In this document: positions 46,526 through 55,274 of the stretch, piece by piece | Layout of the letters: each line of letters opens with the position of its first letter | How positions within the stretch are numbered: position 1 is the first letter of the stretch | Assembly: GCF_029760895.1 (NCBI RefSeq) | Contig: NZ_CP121679.1 | Coordinates: 1,922,001-1,986,000, forward strand | Reading direction: 5' to 3' | Source of the DNA: Ancylobacter sp. WKF20 | GTDB taxonomy: Bacteria > Pseudomonadota > Alphaproteobacteria > Rhizobiales > Xanthobacteraceae | DNA: 64,000 nt | Notes under the pieces: generated by a model | Told to the model about the DNA's origin: nothing | Database searches by the model: none | What the model saw: only the letters and a program-made list of their open reading frames with translations | Made by a program: the position numbers and the translations under genes

Positions 46526-47209
46526 ATGATCGATCGACTCCGCCGGCAGATTGGCCGGCGCCTGCCGACGACCGCGGTGCTGCTCGCCGCACTCGCCCTC
46601 GGGGCCTGTCAGACCGGCAATGGCAACAAGCCGGTTGCCGCCGCCTCCATCTCCGGCGGCACCAAGACCATCGCCTTTGAATCCATCGACGGACCGCCCC
46701 AGCCGGTGTTCGACAAGCTGGTCGCCAGCCTGTCCAGCGAAGCCAGCGCCCAGAAGGTGCCGGTGGTCTCCCGCCAGTCCCCCGCCGCCTACCGCGTGCG
46801 CGGCTATCTCGCCGCCGCCGTGACCAACGGCAAGGGCGAGGTCGACTGGGCGTGGGACGTATTCGACGCTGACCAGGAGCGGGTGCTGCGCGTCTCCGGC
46901 ACAGAGAAGGTCGGCGACGGCAAGGATGTCTGGAACACGATCGACGACGCGACGCTGACGCGCATCGCCGCCCAGAGCCTCGACGAGATCAAGACTCGCC
47001 TCGCCAATGGCGTCCCCGCTCCGGCGGCGAGCGCCCAGCCGGCCGCGAGCGAGCCTGTGTCGGATGAGCCCGGCGCCGCCCCGCCCGTGCGCGAGGATGA
47101 CGGCCCGGTGGTCGCCGAGGGAACGTCGGCGGACGAGCCCGGCGCTGCCGTTGCGGAAGCTGCGGCACCCGCTGGCGGCTCGGCCCTCACCTTCGCTGCT
47201 CATCCCTGA
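46526..47209 (+). CDS. Hypothetical lipoprotein
   Basis: A 227-residue predicted lipoprotein. The signal peptide RRLPTTAVLLAALALGAC has the lipobox LGAC. The mature part has a folded middle section (TKTIAFESIDGPPQPVFDKLVASLSSEA, YRVRGYLAAAVTNGKGEVDWAWDVFD) and a low-complexity Ala/Pro/Glu tail. It is anchored in the periplasm; function unknown. The upstream gap holds TTAA-type half-sites near 46434-46450. It is followed, after a 165-bp gap with a palindrome, by prs. Confidence 0.78.
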   Translation: MIDRLRRQIGRRLPTTAVLLAALALGACQTGNGNKPVAAASISGGTKTIAFESIDGPPQPVFDKLVASLSSEASAQKVPVVSRQSPAAYRVRGYLAAAVTNGKGEVDWAWDVFDADQERVLRVSGTEKVGDGKDVWNTIDDATLTRIAAQSLDEIKTRLANGVPAPAASAQPAASEPVSDEPGAAPPVREDDGPVVAEGTSADEPGAAVAEAAAPAGGSALTFAAHP

Positions 47210-47292
47210 GCAGGACTGGCTCCGGGAGTCGGCGCGCAACCGTGGCATGGTGGCGGACAACCTGTTGCACCGCACCGGACTCCGCTTTACAG

Positions 47293-47308
47293 GGCGGGCC
47301 GGCCCGCC
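47293..47308. terminator. GC palindrome between lipoprotein gene and prs
   Basis: GGCGGGCC directly followed by GGCCCGCC, an 8-bp inverted repeat without a loop. It may be a weak terminator of the lipoprotein gene or a leader structure of prs; there is no T-run. Confidence 0.35.
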
Positions 47309-47374
47309 TATCAGGTCGGCGCGACGGCCGTGCGACGGGCGTTGTTGAGATAGTACGGCTGGGAGCGCGCCGGA

Positions 47375-48328
47375 ATGTCGAGTAATAACGGGTCGATCAA
47401 GATCGTCTCCGGCAATGCCAACCGTCCCCTTGCGGAAGCGATCGGGGCGTATCTTCAGACCTCGCTGACCAAGGCGGTGGTCCGGCGCTTTGCCGACATG
47501 GAGATCTTCGTCGAGATTCAGGAGAACGTGCGCGGCAAGGATGTCTTCATCCTGCAGTCGACCTCCTTCCCGACCAATGACCATCTCATGGAGCTGCTCA
47601 TCATCACCGATGCGCTGCGCCGTTCCTCGGCCCGCCGCATCACGGCCGTGCTGCCCTATTTCGGCTATGCGCGGCAGGATCGCCGCTCCTCCGGCCGCAC
47701 GCCGATCTCGGCCAAGCTGGTGTCGAACCTGATCACCCATGCCGGCGCCGACCGCGTGCTGACGGTTGATCTGCATGCCGGCCAGATCCAGGGCTTCTTC
47801 GATATCCCGACCGACAATTTGTTCGCCGCCCCCGTGATGGTGGCCGACATCAAGTCGCGCTTCGACCTGTCGAACCTCACCGTGGTGTCGCCTGACGTCG
47901 GCGGCGTGGTGCGCGCCCGCGCGCTCGCCAAGCGCATCGACGCCCAGCTCGCTATCGTCGACAAGCGCCGCGAGCGGCCGGGCGAGAGCGAGGTGATGAA
48001 CGTCATCGGCGATGTCGAGGGCAAGCGCTGCATCCTCGTCGACGACATTATCGATTCCGGCGGCACGCTGGTAAACGCCGCTGACGCCCTTCTGGCGCGC
48101 GGCGCGACCGAGGTGCACGCCTACATCACCCATGGCGTTCTGTCGGGCGGCGCGGTCTCGCGCGTCACCGCCTCGAACCTCAAGGAACTGGTGATCACCG
48201 ATTCGATCCAGCCGACCGAAGCGGTGCGCGTCGCCCGCAATATTCGCGTCGTCTCGATCGCCAGCCTGCTGGCGGAGGCCATCGGCCGCACCGCGCACGA
48301 AGAAAGCGTCTCCAGCCTTTTCGATTGA
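47375..48328 (+). CDS. prs: Ribose-phosphate pyrophosphokinase
   Basis: A 317-residue enzyme making PRPP from ribose-5-phosphate and ATP for nucleotide, histidine and tryptophan synthesis. The PRPP-binding loop is [19 protein letters not shown], and the flexible-loop and ATP segments are in [21 protein letters not shown] and [20 protein letters not shown]. Length matches the class I enzymes (about 315). The start ATG has GGGAG upstream at somewhat long spacing. The downstream gene is an exported protein with no obvious link. Confidence 0.97.
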   Translation: MSSNNGSIKIVSGNANRPLAEAIGAYLQTSLTKAVVRRFADMEIFVEIQENVRGKDVFILQSTSFPTNDHLMELLIITDALRRSSARRITAVLPYFGYARQDRRSSGRTPISAKLVSNLITHAGADRVLTVDLHAGQIQGFFDIPTDNLFAAPVMVADIKSRFDLSNLTVVSPDVGGVVRARALAKRIDAQLAIVDKRRERPGESEVMNVIGDVEGKRCILVDDIIDSGGTLVNAADALLARGATEVHAYITHGVLSGGAVSRVTASNLKELVITDSIQPTEAVRVARNIRVVSIASLLAEAIGRTAHEESVSSLFD

Positions 48329-48457
48329 AAGGGCAAGGCGTTAGCCGACGACACGACGTTGTGAATCGGGCGCCGCGCGCTTTTTGTGCGCTGCGCCATG
48401 GTCGCTCCACAGTTACGCCCCACGGTCCCCGCTCGCGACAATGAACGGGACTTCGTG

Positions 48458-49333
48458 ATGAGGCGCTTCTTTCCGCGCGGCCATATGCCGGCGCTTCCGG
48501 GCGAGGCGACGGCCCTGTGCCGCCGCGCGACCGGGCTGGCACTGCCCCTCCTGGCTCTTCCCCTGCTCGCGCTACCAGCGAGCGCGCAGACCGCCTTCGA
48601 CCCGTGGAGCGGCATTGCCGTCACCGTGACCCCGGCGCCGGACGAGTCCTCGGCCTATGACGACGCCGTGGCCGACACCCCGCCCCCTCCCACGGAGGCG
48701 ACGCCCGCCGTCGCCGGCGCCGTCGCGACGACACCCGTCGGCAGCGAGGACACGCAGGAGCCCTCGCTGTGGGACGCGCTGAGCCTCGCTATTGGCGGCG
48801 ATCTGCCGGAACTGCCCAAGGAGAAGCCGGCGCCGAACCAGCTCCTCCCCGCGCGCAAGCCCGTCGTCACGACCGCCAAACCCACCGTGCCGACCAGCCT
48901 CGAAGTCGAACAGGGCCCCGCGCATCTCGCCGTCAGCACCAATGCCAGCGGCTCGGCGCCGAAATCCGGCCTCGGCGGGGCGACGGATGGTGGTGCCTCC
49001 GGCGAGATCAAGGCGCGGCTGGGCGTCGAGCAGAACAATCTCAGCGTCTACAGCACCGGCGTCGTCGGCGCCTCGGCAAGCACCAGCACGCCCTCGCTCT
49101 ACGATAATCTGGCCGTCGGCAGCAGCTACAGCGTGCCGCTCTCCTCGTTCGGCCTCGGGCAGGAGAAGCTCGGCGCCTCGGTCGAGGTGACCAACAGCCA
49201 GACCGTGACCACCGGCATGGAACTGCGCGCCCCGCTCGGCACCTATGAGCGCTTCATCTCGGTGGAGCGTACCGCCTCGCCGGATTCGACCGGCAGCGGC
49301 ATCGTCAAGGCGGGCGTGCTCGGCAAGTTCTGA
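48458..49333 (+). CDS. Exported hypothetical protein with possible beta-rich C-terminus
   Basis: A 291-residue protein with a signal peptide (LALPLLALPLLALPASAQ). The mature N-terminal half is Pro/Thr/Ala-rich and probably disordered. The C-terminal part (about 200-291) has alternating Ser/Thr and hydrophobic residues (LSVYSTGVVGASASTSTPSLYDNL, VPLSSFGLGQEKLG) and ends VLGKF, an aromatic terminus as in outer-membrane proteins. No family is recognised. The start ATG at 48458 is chosen because the signal sequence follows; its ribosome site is weak. It may be envelope-associated. Confidence 0.65.
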   Translation: MRRFFPRGHMPALPGEATALCRRATGLALPLLALPLLALPASAQTAFDPWSGIAVTVTPAPDESSAYDDAVADTPPPPTEATPAVAGAVATTPVGSEDTQEPSLWDALSLAIGGDLPELPKEKPAPNQLLPARKPVVTTAKPTVPTSLEVEQGPAHLAVSTNASGSAPKSGLGGATDGGASGEIKARLGVEQNNLSVYSTGVVGASASTSTPSLYDNLAVGSSYSVPLSSFGLGQEKLGASVEVTNSQTVTTGMELRAPLGTYERFISVERTASPDSTGSGIVKAGVLGKF

Positions 49334-49474
49334 CGGCGGCATCGCGGCGCGCGCAACACCGCGCAGACATTGCTCCAGCGCGCTTTTGCTGCTAATAGCC
49401 CGCCCGGTCGTGGCCTTTCCGCACCCCTGGAGGCGTGCCACGACCTGCCTAACCTAATTCCTACGCCAGGAACG

Positions 49475-49500
49475 GGCCGCGCGAGCGGCCTTATCCTTTT
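49475..49500 (+). promoter_or_regulatory. Candidate leader hairpin of rplY
   Basis: GGCCGC-GCGA-GCGGCC (49475-49490, GNRA-type loop) followed by TTATCCTTTT, only about 22 bases before the rplY start codon. It resembles a terminator inside the leader and could attenuate or autoregulate rplY. Confidence 0.45.
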
Positions 49501-49521
49501 GCAACCATGTAAGGACAAGCC

Positions 49522-50145
49522 ATGACCGCTACCAAGCAGATCAAGGCGCAGGCTCGCACGACCGCCGGCAAGGGGGCCGCTCGTGCTGTTCGCCGCGCCA
49601 ATCGCGTTCCCGCCGTGATTTACGGCGACGGCAAGCCGCCCGTCGGCATCTCGCTGGATTTCATCGAGATCAACAAGCTCATCTATGCCGGGCACTTCCT
49701 CACCACCCTGTTCGACATCGACGTCGACGGTGAAAAGTACCACGTCATTCCGCGCGACTATCAGCTTGACCCGGTCAAGGACTTCCCGCTGCACGTCGAC
49801 TTCCTGCGCGTCGCCGCCGGCGCCAGCCTGACCGTCGACGTTCCCGTGCACTTCCTGAACGCCGACTCCGCGCCGGCGATCAAGCAGGGCGCCACGCTGA
49901 ACATCGTCAGCCACACCGTCGAGTTGAACGTGCCGGCCGACTCGATCCCCGAGGCCATCGAGGTCGACGTCTCCACCTATAATTTCGGCGACTCGATCCA
50001 CCTCTCGGCGATCACCCTGCCGGCCGGCGTGACCTGGGCCGGCCATGGCGACGACACGCTCGCGACCATCACCACCCCGTCGGGTGCGAAGGAAGCGGAT
50101 GCGGACGACGCCGCGGCTGCCGCCGCCGAGGCCGCCAAGTCCTGA
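49522..50145 (+). CDS. rplY: 50S ribosomal protein L25 / general stress protein Ctc
   Basis: A 207-residue long-form L25 (CTC family) that binds 5S rRNA on the large subunit. The N-terminal L25 domain includes GKGAARAVRRANRVPAVIYGDGKPP and the C-terminal TL5 domain VPVHFLNADSAPAIKQGATLNIVSH. The last 20 residues are acidic and Ala-rich. AAGGACAAGCC precedes the ATG. It is followed by a strong terminator and pth, a standard bacterial pairing. Confidence 0.95.
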   Translation: MTATKQIKAQARTTAGKGAARAVRRANRVPAVIYGDGKPPVGISLDFIEINKLIYAGHFLTTLFDIDVDGEKYHVIPRDYQLDPVKDFPLHVDFLRVAAGASLTVDVPVHFLNADSAPAIKQGATLNIVSHTVELNVPADSIPEAIEVDVSTYNFGDSIHLSAITLPAGVTWAGHGDDTLATITTPSGAKEADADDAAAAAAEAAKS

Positions 50146-50183
50146 TCGGACAACGGCCCGGGCAGATGTCGCCCCACGAACAC

Positions 50184-50212
50184 AGAGCCGGAAGTTCGCT
50201 TCCGGCTCTTTT
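50184..50212 (+). terminator. Rho-independent terminator, rplY / pth
   Basis: AGAGCCGGAAG, loop TTCG, CTTCCGGCTCT (50199-50209), then TTT. An 11-bp perfect stem with a stable loop, 38 bases after rplY. The start of pth lies only 29 bases further, so pth may depend on read-through. Confidence 0.88.
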
Positions 50213-50240
50213 CATGTCCGCTCCCTGAGGAGGCTTTCCG

Positions 50241-50846
50241 GTGTTCCTCTTCACCGGGCTCGGCAATCCCGGGCCGAAATATGCCGGCAACCGGCACAAT
50301 ATCGGCTTCATGGCGGTCGACGCCATCGCCCGCCGTCATCGTTTTTCGCCCTGGCGCCGCCGCTTCCAGGGCGCGGCCTGCGAAGGCGAGATCGACGGCG
50401 AGAAGGTGCTCGCCTTGCTGCCCGAGACCTTCATGAACGAGAGCGGCCGCGCGGTCGCCGAGGCCCAGCGCTTCTACAAGATCGCGCTCGCTGACATCTA
50501 CGCCTTCCATGACGAGCTCGACCTGCCCCCCGCCAAGGTCCGCGCCAAGATCGGCGGCGGCAATGCCGGGCATAACGGCCTGCGCTCCATCACCGCCCAG
50601 TGCGGCAATGAGTATGGCCGCGTGCGGCTCGGCATCGGCCACCCCGGCGACAAGGCGCTGGTGCATAATTTCGTCCTCAGCGACTTCGCCAAGGCCGAGC
50701 GCGGCTGGGTGGAGGCGGTGTGCGACGGCTGCGCCGAGCTTGCCGGCCTGCTGGTCACCCGCCGCATCGACGAGTTCCAGAGCCGTTTCCATCTTCTGCT
50801 GGAAGCGCGCGGCTTCGGCACGGTGAAGGTGCCGGGAGCGTCCTGA
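50241..50846 (+). CDS. pth: Peptidyl-tRNA hydrolase
   Basis: A 201-residue enzyme that recycles peptidyl-tRNA released from stalled ribosomes. The active-site His lies in [20 protein letters not shown]. Other motifs are [12 protein letters not shown] and [31 protein letters not shown] start after GAGGAGG. A single base separates its stop from the start of the next gene, so they are in one operon. Confidence 0.96.
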   Translation: MFLFTGLGNPGPKYAGNRHNIGFMAVDAIARRHRFSPWRRRFQGAACEGEIDGEKVLALLPETFMNESGRAVAEAQRFYKIALADIYAFHDELDLPPAKVRAKIGGGNAGHNGLRSITAQCGNEYGRVRLGIGHPGDKALVHNFVLSDFAKAERGWVEAVCDGCAELAGLLVTRRIDEFQSRFHLLLEARGFGTVKVPGAS

Positions 50847-50847
50847 C

Positions 50848-51825
50848 ATGCGTGACATGCCCCGCGGCGCCGGCGCGCTCCTCGCCCTGCTGCTGTCTTT
50901 TGCTCCCGCCGTCGCGCAGGCGCAGTCGCCGCCACCGGAACTGGCGCTGGCACATCGGGAGCATGCCGTCATCGCCAATATCGTCGCCGTCTCGATTGCC
51001 GGTGGCCCTGCGGTGCCGGTCACCTTCGACACCGGCTCTTCCGGTCTGCGCATTCTGGAAAGTGCCGTCGGCGCGGATGTCCGGCGCACCGACACGCATC
51101 TGCGCGAGGGCTATGGCGATGGCACCGTGCTGGAGGGCTATCTCGGCTATGCCGCCGTGGCCTTCCCCACCCGCGACGGGGCCAGCGTGACCACGGCTCC
51201 CATCGCGGTGCACGTCGTCACCAAGGTGTCCTGCCGGCCGGACAAGCCCGATTGCCCCGGCATCGGCGACGGCCGCGCCGGCGTCATGGGCGTGGACTAT
51301 GGCGGGCGGGGCCATGTGTTCAACCCGCTGGCGCAGCTTCCGGCCCCGCTCGGCGACGGCTTCATAGTTGACCTCGATCCCGAGGCACCGCGCGTCATCC
51401 TGCGCCGACCCGAGGGGGAGCGCTTCCGCTTCGGCGCGATGGTGGCGGATGATCCGGCCCTGTGGTCGGGCAATGGCACCTCCCGGACCTGGAAATCGGA
51501 CAGCCTCAGCGCCTGCTTCTCGGTAGACGATGCGCCCGTGGGCTGTGCGCCCACCGTGTTCGACACCGGCGGCAGCGCGATGCATTTCGCCCCGTCGGCT
51601 AGCGACGGCGCCCTCCCCTTCGGCTATCTGCCGGAAGGCCAGCGCGTGACGATGGACGTCTCTGACGTGTTCCGCCTGTCCTTCCGTTCCGAAGGCCATC
51701 ACGATGTGCGCATCGATCCCGAGCCGCGCGCCAATAGCGGCGAGCGGTTCTTCCGCCATTTCCGCGTCGGCTTCGATGCCGTGAACGGCCGGATCGGCTT
51801 CGAACGGCGCCAATCATCCGAGTGA
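50848..51825 (+). CDS. Pepsin-like (two-lobed) aspartic protease homologue
   Basis: A 325-residue exported protein with a signal peptide (ALLALLLSFAPAVAQAQ). It has two aspartyl-protease motifs, VTFDTGSSG (D61) and TVFDTGGSA (D239), about 178 residues apart. Between them is a flap-like YGDGT at about residue 89. GVMGVD occurs in the first lobe, and cysteine-bearing loops are present (SCRPDKPDCPG). This is the bilobal layout of eukaryotic pepsins, which only a minority of bacteria carry. Both Asp residues are intact, so proteolytic activity is plausible, but none of this is proven. It starts one base after pth. Confidence 0.75.
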   Translation: MRDMPRGAGALLALLLSFAPAVAQAQSPPPELALAHREHAVIANIVAVSIAGGPAVPVTFDTGSSGLRILESAVGADVRRTDTHLREGYGDGTVLEGYLGYAAVAFPTRDGASVTTAPIAVHVVTKVSCRPDKPDCPGIGDGRAGVMGVDYGGRGHVFNPLAQLPAPLGDGFIVDLDPEAPRVILRRPEGERFRFGAMVADDPALWSGNGTSRTWKSDSLSACFSVDDAPVGCAPTVFDTGGSAMHFAPSASDGALPFGYLPEGQRVTMDVSDVFRLSFRSEGHHDVRIDPEPRANSGERFFRHFRVGFDAVNGRIGFERRQSSE

Positions 51826-51906
51826 GGGCAAGGCCGGCCCATTGCGCTGAGGCCGCCTCTTCCTTACCACCCTCACCAACGCAACTTCGATCGAACGGTA
51901 AAAGTC

Positions 51907-53004
51907 ATGGGCTTCAAATGCGGCATTGTCGGCCTGCCGAATGTCGGCAAGTCGACCCTCTTCAACGCGCTGACGCAGACGGCGGCGGCGCAGGCGGCGA
52001 ATTATCCGTTCTGCACCATCGAACCCAATGTCGGCGACGTCGCCGTGCCCGATCCGCGGCTTGAGACGCTGACCAAGATCGCCGGCTCGCAGCAGATCAT
52101 TCCGACCCGCCTGACCTTCGTGGACATTGCCGGCCTGGTGCGCGGCGCCTCCAAGGGCGAGGGCCTCGGCAACCAGTTCCTCGCCAATATCCGCGAATGC
52201 GACGCCATCGCCCATGTGGTCCGCTGCTTCGAGGATTCGGACGTCACCCATGTCGAGGGCAAGCTGGCGCCGATCTCCGACATCGAGACCATCGAGACCG
52301 AGCTGATGCTGGCCGATCTCGAAAGCCTGGAGAAGCGCGCCGGCGCGCTGGAGAAGAAGGCCAAGGGCGGCGACAAGGAGGCCAAGGAACTTCTTGACCT
52401 GATGACCCGTGCGCTGACGCTGCTGCGCGAGGGCAAGCCCGCCCGCCTCGTCGAGGTGAAGCCGGAGGAGGAGAAGGCCTTCCGCATGCTCGGCCTGCTC
52501 TCCTCCAAGCCCGTGCTCTATGTCTGCAATGTCGAGGAAGCCTCGGCCAAGAACGGCAACGCCCTGTCGGCGGAGGTCTTCGCCCGCGCGGCCGAGGAAG
52601 GCGCCAAGGCCGTGGTGGTCTCCGCCAAGATCGAGAGCGAGATCGCCGTGCTGCCGGCCGAGGAGCAGAAGGACTATCTCGAAGCCATCGACCTCGAGGA
52701 GCCCGGCCTCAACCGCATCATCCGCACCGGCTATGAGCTCCTGAAGCTGGTGACCTATTTCACCGTCGGTCCGAAGGAAGCGCGCGCCTGGACCATCACC
52801 GCCGGCACCAAGGCGCCGGGCGCGGCGGGCGTCATCCACTCGGATTTCGAGAAGGGCTTCATCCGCGCCGAGACGATCGCCTATGACGACTACGTCAAGG
52901 GCAATGGCGAAGCCGGCGCGCGCGAGGCCGGCCGCCTACGGCTCGAAGGCAAGGAATATGTCGTCGCCGATGGCGACGTGCTGCATTTCCGCTTCAACAC
53001 CTGA
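51907..53004 (+). CDS. ychF: Redox-regulated ATPase YchF
   Basis: A 365-residue OBG-family P-loop protein, the bacterial form of OLA1, which prefers ATP over GTP. G1 is GLPNVGKST, G3 is DIAGLV, and the NKxD motif is replaced by YVCNVEE, as in the YchF family. A coiled-coil insertion (about 130-190: LESLEKRAGALEKKAKGGDKEA) and the C-terminal TGS domain (TYFTVGPKEARAWTI) complete it. It binds ribosomes and influences translation and oxidative stress responses. Length is normal. Confidence 0.97.
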   Translation: MGFKCGIVGLPNVGKSTLFNALTQTAAAQAANYPFCTIEPNVGDVAVPDPRLETLTKIAGSQQIIPTRLTFVDIAGLVRGASKGEGLGNQFLANIRECDAIAHVVRCFEDSDVTHVEGKLAPISDIETIETELMLADLESLEKRAGALEKKAKGGDKEAKELLDLMTRALTLLREGKPARLVEVKPEEEKAFRMLGLLSSKPVLYVCNVEEASAKNGNALSAEVFARAAEEGAKAVVVSAKIESEIAVLPAEEQKDYLEAIDLEEPGLNRIIRTGYELLKLVTYFTVGPKEARAWTITAGTKAPGAAGVIHSDFEKGFIRAETIAYDDYVKGNGEAGAREAGRLRLEGKEYVVADGDVLHFRFNT

Positions 53005-53023
53005 GGACAGGCGAGACACGCCG

Positions 53024-53497
53024 ATGACAGACGGCACCGACACCCTGCTGCGTCCCGCCCGCGCGGGCGACGGCGCCGCGCTGTTCGAGGTCACCCGCCG
53101 CTCCGTCGCCGGCCTCGCGACCGACCATTACTCGCCCGAGCAGATCGCGGGCTGGATGGGTTCCCGCACCCCGGCCTATTACGAGGACATCATCGCGCGC
53201 GGCAATGTCGTCGTCGCCGAGCGCGCGGGCGCGGTGGTCGCCTTCGTCGATGCCGAGCCGGGCGAGGTCACCCGCCTCTTCCTGCTGCCGGAGACCGCCG
53301 GCGCCGGCCTCGGCCGCCGCCTGCTGGAGATCGGCGTGGAGAAGGCCCGCCTTGGCCATGACGGGCCGATCAAGGTGGAGTCGACCGTGAACGCGCAGGG
53401 CTTCTACCAGCGCCACGGTTTCCGGCCGGTGGGGCGGGGGTACTTCTCCCACGGCCTCGGCGGCGACCCCATCGAGATCGTGCATATGGAGCGCTGA
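53024..53497 (+). CDS. GNAT family N-acetyltransferase
   Basis: A 157-residue GNAT. Motif A is RLFLLPETAGAGLGRRLLEIGVEKA, followed by ESTVNAQGFYQRHGFRPVGRGYFSHGLGG, giving the acetyl-CoA site and the usual Tyr. The N-terminal LLRPARAGDGAALFEVTRRSV is typical of the family. Acceptor unknown. It starts 19 bases after ychF and is probably co-transcribed. The internal ATG at 53024 is used; the longer frame lies inside ychF. Confidence 0.88.
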   Translation: MTDGTDTLLRPARAGDGAALFEVTRRSVAGLATDHYSPEQIAGWMGSRTPAYYEDIIARGNVVVAERAGAVVAFVDAEPGEVTRLFLLPETAGAGLGRRLLEIGVEKARLGHDGPIKVESTVNAQGFYQRHGFRPVGRGYFSHGLGGDPIEIVHMER

Positions 53498-53606
53498 CCG
53501 GCCCGCCCGCGCGGCCCGGTCTTGACCTGCGCGCCAACGTCCCCTGTGATCGGGGCTGACGGGCGCGCTCTGGCGCCGCCCGGCTTGGCGGGGGCTGCGC
53601 GCGGCG

Positions 53607-54065
53607 ATGCTGTTCTGGGAAGACTTCCACGAGGGCCATAAAGCCGCCTGCGGGCGCTATGTGGTCGGCCGCGAGGAAATCGTCGCCTTCGCGCGGGAGT
53701 TCGACCCCGCCCCCATCCATCTCGACGATTCCGCCGCCGAGGCGACGCGGCTCGGCGGGCTCTCCGCCTCCGGCTGGCATCTGTGCTGCATCTTCATGCG
53801 CCTGGCGGCGGATGGCTTCCTGACCCGCTCCTCCTGCCTCGGCGCGCCGGGCATTGACGAGGTGCGCTTCCTCAAGCCCGTCCATCCGGGCACGGTGCTC
53901 AGCCTCAAGCGCGAGGTGCTGGAGACGCGCTCCTCCAAGAGCCGGCCGGAGATGGGGCTGGTGAAGTTCCGTTTCGAGCTGGTCGATGCCGGCGGCGCGG
54001 TGATGATGGACCTCGTCTCCAGCGTCATGTTCGGCCGGCGCAATCCCGGCTTCCGTCCGGCCTGA
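53607..54065 (+). CDS. MaoC-like dehydratase-domain protein (copy 1)
   Basis: A 152-residue hot-dog-fold protein of the MaoC/hydratase-2 type. The catalytic Asp and His are in FDPAPIHLDD, with GGLSASGWHLCCIFM after them. Such proteins hydrate trans-2-enoyl-CoA, but many small members are uncharacterised. The ATG has only a weak ribosome site. The second copy starts 10 bases downstream; the two share FARxxDPxxxHLD and GGLxASGW, so they may form a heterodimer. Confidence 0.82.
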   Translation: MLFWEDFHEGHKAACGRYVVGREEIVAFAREFDPAPIHLDDSAAEATRLGGLSASGWHLCCIFMRLAADGFLTRSSCLGAPGIDEVRFLKPVHPGTVLSLKREVLETRSSKSRPEMGLVKFRFELVDAGGAVMMDLVSSVMFGRRNPGFRPA

Positions 54066-54075
54066 GGAGGCGATG

Positions 54076-54552
54076 ATGCTGTTCTTCGAGGATGTCGAGA
54101 TCGGCGCCCGCACCCGGCTGGGCGCGTACAGCTTCCGGGCCGAGGAGATGGTGGCCTTTGCCCGCATGTGGGATCCGCAGGCCTTCCATCTCGACGAGGG
54201 GGCGGGCGCACGTACCCATTTCGGCGGGCTGGTGGCGTCGGGCTGGTACACCGCCGCCATCGCGGCGCGACTACGGGCGCAGGCGATGGAGCGCGAGCAC
54301 GAGGCCCTGCGCCGCGCCGGCAAGCCCGTGCCGCGCGTGGGCCCTTCACCCGGCTTCAAGGATCTGAAATGGCTGCGCCCGGTCCGCGCCGGCGACACGC
54401 TGACCTTCGAGAGCGAGGTCGTCGCCAAGAAGCCCAGCGCCTCCCGCCCCGAATGGGGCCTCGTCTTCACCCACGACACCGCCACCGACCAACACGGCCG
54501 CCTCACATTCGAGCTGACGAACTGCGTGTTCGTCGAACGGGCGGAGGGGTGA
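54076..54552 (+). CDS. MaoC-like dehydratase-domain protein (copy 2)
   Basis: A 158-residue paralogue of the preceding gene. The catalytic-type Asp and His are in WDPQAFHLDE, followed by FGGLVASGWYTAAIAARLR. It has an extra charged helix (AQAMEREHEALRRAGKPVPR) before the second half, and ends ELTNCVFVERAEG. I use ATG at 54076, spaced five bases from GGAGG; an ATG directly before it is too close. The stop overlaps the next start (GTGATG). Confidence 0.82.
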   Translation: MLFFEDVEIGARTRLGAYSFRAEEMVAFARMWDPQAFHLDEGAGARTHFGGLVASGWYTAAIAARLRAQAMEREHEALRRAGKPVPRVGPSPGFKDLKWLRPVRAGDTLTFESEVVAKKPSASRPEWGLVFTHDTATDQHGRLTFELTNCVFVERAEG

Positions 54553-55274
54553 TGGGGCAGACGCTATCGATCCTGCTGTGGAACGTCATGTGGCGTCACC
54601 GCGGCAACCCGGCAGGGGACAGGGTGGCCGCGCTCATCCACGAGGCAGACGCCGATCTGATCTGCCTGACGGAAGGCTTCATCGACCTGCTACCGGCGGG
54701 CGGTGACGTGCTGACGTCGGATCCCGATTTTGGCTACGGCGTCAAGGCGGGGCGCCACAAGGTCATATTGTGGAGCCGTTCTGCTTGGCAGGAGACCGAT
54801 TGTTTCGGCCATGAAAGGCTGCCCACGGGGCGCTTTGCTGCCGGTACAACCGCCACGACACTCGGCCTTCTCCGCGTCTACGGCCTCTGCATCCCCTGGA
54901 GCATGGCAGGTGTACGACGGGCCGAAGAGCCGCTTCGCCCTTGGGAGGCGCATCGCGCCTATCTGACTGGGTTGGACGAGGTGCTGCCGCGTGTGGTGCC
55001 CGGCGATAGCATCGTTCTTGGTGACTTCAACCAGCATGTGCCGCGCCGCCGCGCGCCGCTGGCCGTAAGCGATATGTTGCAGACGGTGATCGGGCGCCGC
55101 ATGACCATCGCCACGCAGGGCGCTCTGGATGGCTTTCCGGGACCGGTCATCGACCATCTGGCCCATGGGCCCGCATTGAGGATGACCAAGGTCCAACCCA
55201 TCACGCCGATTGGTCCCGGCGGCGAAAAGCTGTCCGACCATGTCGGGCTCAGGCTGGAGTTGAGCCGCGTCTGA
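54552..55274 (+). CDS. Endonuclease/exonuclease/phosphatase (EEP) fold protein
   Basis: A 240-residue hydrolase of the EEP superfamily (DNase I-like fold). Motifs: SILLWNVMW with the metal-proximal Asn, ICLTEGF with the Glu, VLGDFNQH with the catalytic Asp-x-Asn, and the end KLSDHVGLRLEL with the terminal His. It has no signal peptide. The substrate could be a nucleic acid or a phosphodiester. The ATG overlaps the previous stop in TGATG, but functionally it does not fit the MaoC pair. Base composition is slightly lower in GC than its neighbours. Confidence 0.82.
   Translation: MGQTLSILLWNVMWRHRGNPAGDRVAALIHEADADLICLTEGFIDLLPAGGDVLTSDPDFGYGVKAGRHKVILWSRSAWQETDCFGHERLPTGRFAAGTTATTLGLLRVYGLCIPWSMAGVRRAEEPLRPWEAHRAYLTGLDEVLPRVVPGDSIVLGDFNQHVPRRRAPLAVSDMLQTVIGRRMTIATQGALDGFPGPVIDHLAHGPALRMTKVQPITPIGPGGEKLSDHVGLRLELSRV

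Noticed and set aside
46436..48298. 620-codon open frame antisense to the lipoprotein gene and prs
   Set aside because: prs is unambiguous on the plus strand, and the antisense product has no recognisable family.
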